From contig CAMBRK010000041.1 of NCBI GenBank assembly GCA_945870185.1, positions 1-37,414 of the forward strand: 37,414 nt of DNA. Direction: 5' to 3'. Below are positions 33,897 to 37,414 of the stretch, piece after piece. The stretch's first letter is position 1. Each line of letters starts with the position of its first letter. This DNA is from Aureispira sp. CCB-QB1. GTDB taxonomy: Bacteria > Bacteroidota > Bacteroidia > Chitinophagales > Saprospiraceae. Below the pieces are notes generated by a model. That model did not search any database. It was not told the DNA's origin and saw only the letters and a program-made list of their open reading frames with translations. A program made the translations under genes and the position numbers.

Positions 33897-34721
33897 ATGT
33901 ATAATGTCATTCAGCTTATAGTTAAATATGGAGCACACCTTTTGTTTGTAGTGCTGCAGGTCATATGTTTTTCATTAATCATTAATTATAACAAAGCTCA
34001 AAAAGATATTTTCATCAATTCTTCTAATGTTTTTTCAGGTAAAATTGCAGATCTTCAAGATAAAATTTTGCAATTTGCAAACTTGAAGGAACAAAATGAT
34101 AGTTTGATGCGTGAAAATGCGAACTTGATAGAAAACATTATAAAAATTGAGTATTCATCAGACAATATTCCTGATTCTGATACTCTATTAAATCAATACA
34201 GACTTATCCCTTCAAATATTATTAATAGTACTATTCACCTTAGTAATAATCATTTTACATTAAATAGGGGAAGCCGGCATGGTATACAACCAGACATGGG
34301 AGTTATTGCTTCACACAAAGGTCTGGTCGGCGTGGTTAGAAATGTATCAGAGAACTTTGCTCATGTGATTTCTCTTTTGCACAGTCAAACAAAAATATCC
34401 TGTGCAGTAAAAGGAAGAAAAGGTCATGGTACCTTAGTATGGAAGGACATGGATCCACTTAGAATGAATCTGGAGTCCCTCCCCAAACATGAATTTATTG
34501 CTACAGGAGATACTGTGATCACCAGTGGATATTCAACGATGTTTCCTAAAGGTTTGCTCATAGGGAAGATAGAAAAATTTAGCATCCCGTCAGGAAGCAA
34601 CAGCTATAGTATAAAGGTAAAATTATTTAACGATCTGACCAATTCAGAATATGCTTACGTCATAAAAAACAAATTAGGCTCAGAACAATTATCACTGGAA
34701 AAGGAAGTTGCTAATGAATAA
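33897..34721 (+). CDS. mreC: Rod shape-determining protein MreC
   Basis: 274 residues. A single N-terminal membrane helix (about 10-31, VKYGAHLLFVVLQVICFSLI) is followed by a coiled coil (about 48-82, KIADLQDKILQFANLKEQND) and the periplasmic double-barrel domain with GSRHGIQPDMGVIASHKGLV, VSLLHSQTKISC-like text and TGDTVITSGYSTMFPKGLLI, the family's most conserved stretch. MreC links MreB to the penicillin-binding protein PBP2 encoded two genes downstream. Its last eight bases overlap the start of mreD. Confidence 0.93.
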   Translation: MYNVIQLIVKYGAHLLFVVLQVICFSLIINYNKAQKDIFINSSNVFSGKIADLQDKILQFANLKEQNDSLMRENANLIENIIKIEYSSDNIPDSDTLLNQYRLIPSNIINSTIHLSNNHFTLNRGSRHGIQPDMGVIASHKGLVGVVRNVSENFAHVISLLHSQTKISCAVKGRKGHGTLVWKDMDPLRMNLESLPKHEFIATGDTVITSGYSTMFPKGLLIGKIEKFSIPSGSNSYSIKVKLFNDLTNSEYAYVIKNKLGSEQLSLEKEVANE

Positions 34722-35235
34722 AACAATCTCAACCAATATCATTAGGGCAATAATTTTGTTTTTGGCTCAGATTATTATTTTTAAACAAATAACTTTTTCA
34801 TTGGGCGGTTTGGCATTTATCCATTTTTTGATCTATCCGATGGTCATATTACTTATGCCCATCAAAACCCCAAGATCTGTTTTACTCATCAGTGCTTTTG
34901 TGTTTGGAATGGCACTAGATATGTTTTATGATTCTATAGGTATTCATACAGCAGCTTTAGTTTTTACAGCTTACATTAGAAACTTGGTGATCGCTTTTAT
35001 TGAGCCCATAGAAGGGTATAACATGGTAGATGTTCCTACGATTAAGGTTATGGGAATAGGTTGGTTTGTTACTTATACGAGTATCTTATTATTATTTCAT
35101 ATTTTTATATATTTTAGCATAGAAGCGTTTTCCTTTGTTTATATATTTGAGATTTTTCTCAATAGTATTTTTAGTTTTATAGTTTCTTTTATGGTTATAA
35201 TAATCCTTCAGTTCTTATTAAGAACAAAATATTAG
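34714..35235 (+). CDS. mreD: Rod shape-determining protein MreD
   Basis: 173 residues from ATG at 34714, which overlaps the mreC stop as ATGAATAA; an in-frame TTG six bases upstream is less likely. The protein is almost entirely membrane helices (five to six), with PMVILLMPIKTPRSVLLISA and FGMALDMFYDSIGIHTAALV, the Asp- and Gly-containing helix typical of MreD. Sequence conservation is low in this family, so the call leans on hydrophobic pattern and position between mreC and mrdA. The mrdA ATG follows after three bases. Confidence 0.88.
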   Translation: MNKTISTNIIRAIILFLAQIIIFKQITFSLGGLAFIHFLIYPMVILLMPIKTPRSVLLISAFVFGMALDMFYDSIGIHTAALVFTAYIRNLVIAFIEPIEGYNMVDVPTIKVMGIGWFVTYTSILLLFHIFIYFSIEAFSFVYIFEIFLNSIFSFIVSFMVIIILQFLLRTKY

Positions 35236-35238
35236 AAA

Positions 35239-37122
35239 ATGAAACATCTAGAAGAAAGAAAATATATTATTTATTATTCCATAGTATTCATATCTTTTTT
35301 AATGATTGGTAGGTTAGCCTATCTTCAATTACTTTCTCCCAAGTATAAAATTCAAGCTCAAAAAACAACTCTTGAAAGATCCCTAATATATCCATCGAGA
35401 GGTATTATTATGGATAGGAATGGTAAGACATTGGTATATAATAAACCGATTTATATTATCTATGCCGTCTACAGAAAAATAGATCCCCAAATGGATACCT
35501 TAAAGTTTTGTTCATTGTTGGGAATAGATAAAGAAACATTTAAAGCCAATTTGAATAAGGACTGGAAAAGCCCTCAATTTCATAAATCGATACCGTTTGT
35601 CTTTTTATCCAAAATCAGTCCGGAACAGTTTGCAATATTTCAGGAACATATACATAAATTTCCTGGATTTTTTGCTACAGAACGCAGTATACGAGGGTAT
35701 CCACATAGTAATGGGGCACATGTGTTGGGTTATTTGGGAGAAGTAGATAATAGAATTATAGAAAAAGCAAATGGAGTTTATATACCTGGGGATTTTTCTG
35801 GGAAAACAGGTCTAGAAATAGCTTATGAGACAGAACTCAGTGGTAGGAAAGGTATAAACTATATTTTAAAAGATAATCTAGGAAGACAAGTAGGATCATA
35901 CGACAATGGCCGATTGGATAGTATGGCAATACCCGGAGAAGATATGAAGATAAGTATTGATCTGGACTTGCAAGCCTATGCTGATAGTTTGATGATGAAC
36001 AAACGTGGAGGTTTGGTAGCTATTGAACCTTCTACTGGAGAAATACTGGCCATGGTGAGTGCTCCGACTTATGATCCCAATATGTTGAGCATGGACGAGA
36101 ACCGTCGTTTTGGCATGGTGCGCTTATTAAATGATACTATCAATAGACCACTCAATAACAGAGCCGTAACCAACAGATACCCGCCAGGATCCATTTTTAA
36201 GCCTATACTTTCTCTCATAGCTTTGCAAAAAGGAGTGACTTGGGTACAAAGACCGATGAATTGTTTTGGTGGATTTAGGCTTAGTGCCACAAAAAAAATG
36301 GGATGTCACTCTCATGCTTATATCAATAATGTTTCTGAAGCTATACAGCACTCGTGTAATACATACTATCTTCAAATCACCAAAGACTTTTTGGACCAAT
36401 ATGACAGTAGAAATCCTGGTATGGGTCTAGATACTTTGGTTTCATATCTTAAAGACTTTGGTTTAGGTTCAAAACTAGGTATCGATTTTAGCTATGAAGG
36501 TAAAGGTCGAATTCCTGATTCTAAATTTTATGACCGGGTTTATGCTAGAGAGAAAAAGAATGGTGGATGGAAATCTATGTGGGTACTTTCTTTGGGAATC
36601 GGGCAAGGAGAAGTAGAGTTGACCACGGTGCAGATGGCAAATTTGGCTGCGATCCTAGCAAATAGAGGATACTACATCACGCCACATTTTATAAAACAAT
36701 ATTTGTCAGGCAAACCTAAGCCCCTAGAATTTACAGAGAAAAAAAGAGTAAGAATTGATACAAAGTATTTTTCACCAGTAGTAGACGGCTTGGAGGCGGT
36801 TGTAACTGCGGGTACTGCACGTGTGGCTTATGTACCTGGACTTGATATATGTGGTAAAACGGGGACATCGCAGAACCCTCATGGAAAAGACCATTCTGTA
36901 TTTTTTGGTTTTGCACCTAAAAATAATCCCAAAATCGCCATTGCTGTATTTGTAGAAAATGCTGGTTGGGGAGGAGATTGGGCTGCTCCTATTGCGAGTT
37001 TACTTATGGAAAAATATCTGAATAAAACCATAGCTCCGACAAGGAAATATTTAGAAGATAAAATGTTTAAAGGATTGGTAAATACGTCTCCACTTCTGCC
37101 GCCCTTGGTGGTGGGAAATTAA
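35239..37122 (+). CDS. mrdA: Penicillin-binding protein 2 (elongasome transpeptidase)
   Basis: 627 residues. An N-terminal membrane anchor at about 8-31 (YIIYYSIVFISFLMIGRLAY) is followed by the pedestal domain (RSLIYPSRGIIMDRNGKTL, VLGYLGEV, GKTGLEIAYETELSG). The transpeptidase domain has the three catalytic motifs: SIFK with Ser318 and Lys321, SCN at 372-374, and KTG at 540-542. This enzyme cross-links peptidoglycan during elongation and works with the glycosyltransferase RodA. It is the last readable gene of the mre operon; rodA, often next, does not follow in the remaining 290 bases. Confidence 0.95.
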   Translation: MKHLEERKYIIYYSIVFISFLMIGRLAYLQLLSPKYKIQAQKTTLERSLIYPSRGIIMDRNGKTLVYNKPIYIIYAVYRKIDPQMDTLKFCSLLGIDKETFKANLNKDWKSPQFHKSIPFVFLSKISPEQFAIFQEHIHKFPGFFATERSIRGYPHSNGAHVLGYLGEVDNRIIEKANGVYIPGDFSGKTGLEIAYETELSGRKGINYILKDNLGRQVGSYDNGRLDSMAIPGEDMKISIDLDLQAYADSLMMNKRGGLVAIEPSTGEILAMVSAPTYDPNMLSMDENRRFGMVRLLNDTINRPLNNRAVTNRYPPGSIFKPILSLIALQKGVTWVQRPMNCFGGFRLSATKKMGCHSHAYINNVSEAIQHSCNTYYLQITKDFLDQYDSRNPGMGLDTLVSYLKDFGLGSKLGIDFSYEGKGRIPDSKFYDRVYAREKKNGGWKSMWVLSLGIGQGEVELTTVQMANLAAILANRGYYITPHFIKQYLSGKPKPLEFTEKKRVRIDTKYFSPVVDGLEAVVTAGTARVAYVPGLDICGKTGTSQNPHGKDHSVFFGFAPKNNPKIAIAVFVENAGWGGDWAAPIASLLMEKYLNKTIAPTRKYLEDKMFKGLVNTSPLLPPLVVGN

Positions 37123-37414
37123 ACTGGTTTGAATTATTTAGGGCCTGCTTGGTGTAATATAATTTAATGATTATCAATTATATATGTACATATTCGTAGA
37201 TTTCGTTGCAAGGTAATTTCTTCAAAACTCCTGAATCATTTGCACATCATTTAAGCTTTTGCCCTATGCGGGCCTGCCTGACGGCAAGGCAGGCGGCATT
37301 TACTTTTTTTCTTTTTGCTTGCCCTTATTACTTTGTAATGCTAGCCCAGAAAAAAAGTAAACAACCCGTCACGCTTTGCGTGAAAAAGACCAGTTCAAAA
37401 AAAGGTAACTGAAT
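37123..37414. other. Intergenic end of window with palindromic sequence
   Basis: About 290 bases after mrdA. The first 140 are AT-rich without clear signals; the rest holds two palindromes, listed separately. A rightward frame at 37206-37412 is not convincing as a gene, because most of it is a translation of the palindromes. Confidence 0.5.
37272..37361 (+). repeat. Palindromic (REP-like) element
   Basis: Two nested-scale inverted repeats are present. The first, GCCTGCCT (37272-37279) with AGGCAGGC (37287-37294), has a 7-base loop and is far richer in GC than its surroundings. The second, TTTACTTTTTTTCT (37299-37312) with AGAAAAAAAGTAAA (37348-37361), is a perfect 14-bp stem around a 35-base loop. 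GC-rich GCCTGCC palindromes followed by poly-pyrimidine are common dispersed repeats in Bacteroidota genomes, to my knowledge. It could also act as an mrdA terminator. Copy number elsewhere cannot be seen. Confidence 0.55.

Noticed and set aside
37206-37412. 68-codon ORF at the right end
   Set aside because: More than half is a translation of palindromic repeats; no protein-like pattern independent of them.

Overview
The window is AT-rich chromosomal DNA from a member of the Bacteroidota. The evidence is the promoter signature TAnnTTTG upstream of many genes, the near absence of Shine-Dalgarno sequences, type IX secretion (T9SS) features (a PorZ-like protein and a CotH protein with a sorting domain), and the gene order uppS-bamA-ompH. 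A Saprospiraceae-like lineage is my guess from protein style; I could not test it.

Left edge (1-3461): the window opens inside an IS21-family element. The first 19 codons of an IstA-like transposase run off the left edge, behind four copies of a GGGGTCAnnATGCTCCAG end repeat. The element cuts into a frameshifted second copy of the gene that stands intact at 981-2489, which encodes a 502-residue helical protein of unknown function. A gene-poor stretch follows. It holds a likely small transcript with its own promoter, a 21-codon hydrophobic ORF, two hairpins and a strong intrinsic terminator.

Envelope block (3462-9561, plus strand): undecaprenyl diphosphate synthase, BamA and an OmpH/Skp chaperone, then an array of four TonB C-terminal-domain genes. 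All four share an unusual Cys-x12-Cys insertion. Two of them look damaged: one pair is separated by a one-base frameshift and one gene has an amber codon at the signal-peptide junction.

Middle (9568-19034): hflX-xseA, and a CotH-like T9SS cargo followed by a DASS carboxylate transporter, are on the minus strand. An acyl-CoA dehydrogenase and a secreted M20 peptidase are on the plus strand.

Polysaccharide block (19047-24282, minus strand): a Wzx-like flippase, a Wzz-like chain-length protein, an O-antigen ligase/polymerase and a UPF0104-type membrane protein form a likely operon for export and polymerisation of a surface glycan. A membrane pyrophosphatase of the potassium-dependent type is transcribed divergently from it.

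Right part (26894-37414): dnaN-nadD-porZ on the minus strand, a non-catalytic M16 peptidase homologue, and the rod-shape operon mreB-mreC-mreD-mrdA on the plus strand. A palindromic dispersed-repeat-like sequence closes the window. Overall the region is a mostly housekeeping chromosome segment centred on envelope biogenesis (lipid carrier, outer-membrane assembly, glycan export, cell shape, T9SS). Its genome-plasticity spots are the IS end with its pseudogene, the decaying TonB-domain array and the right-end palindrome.
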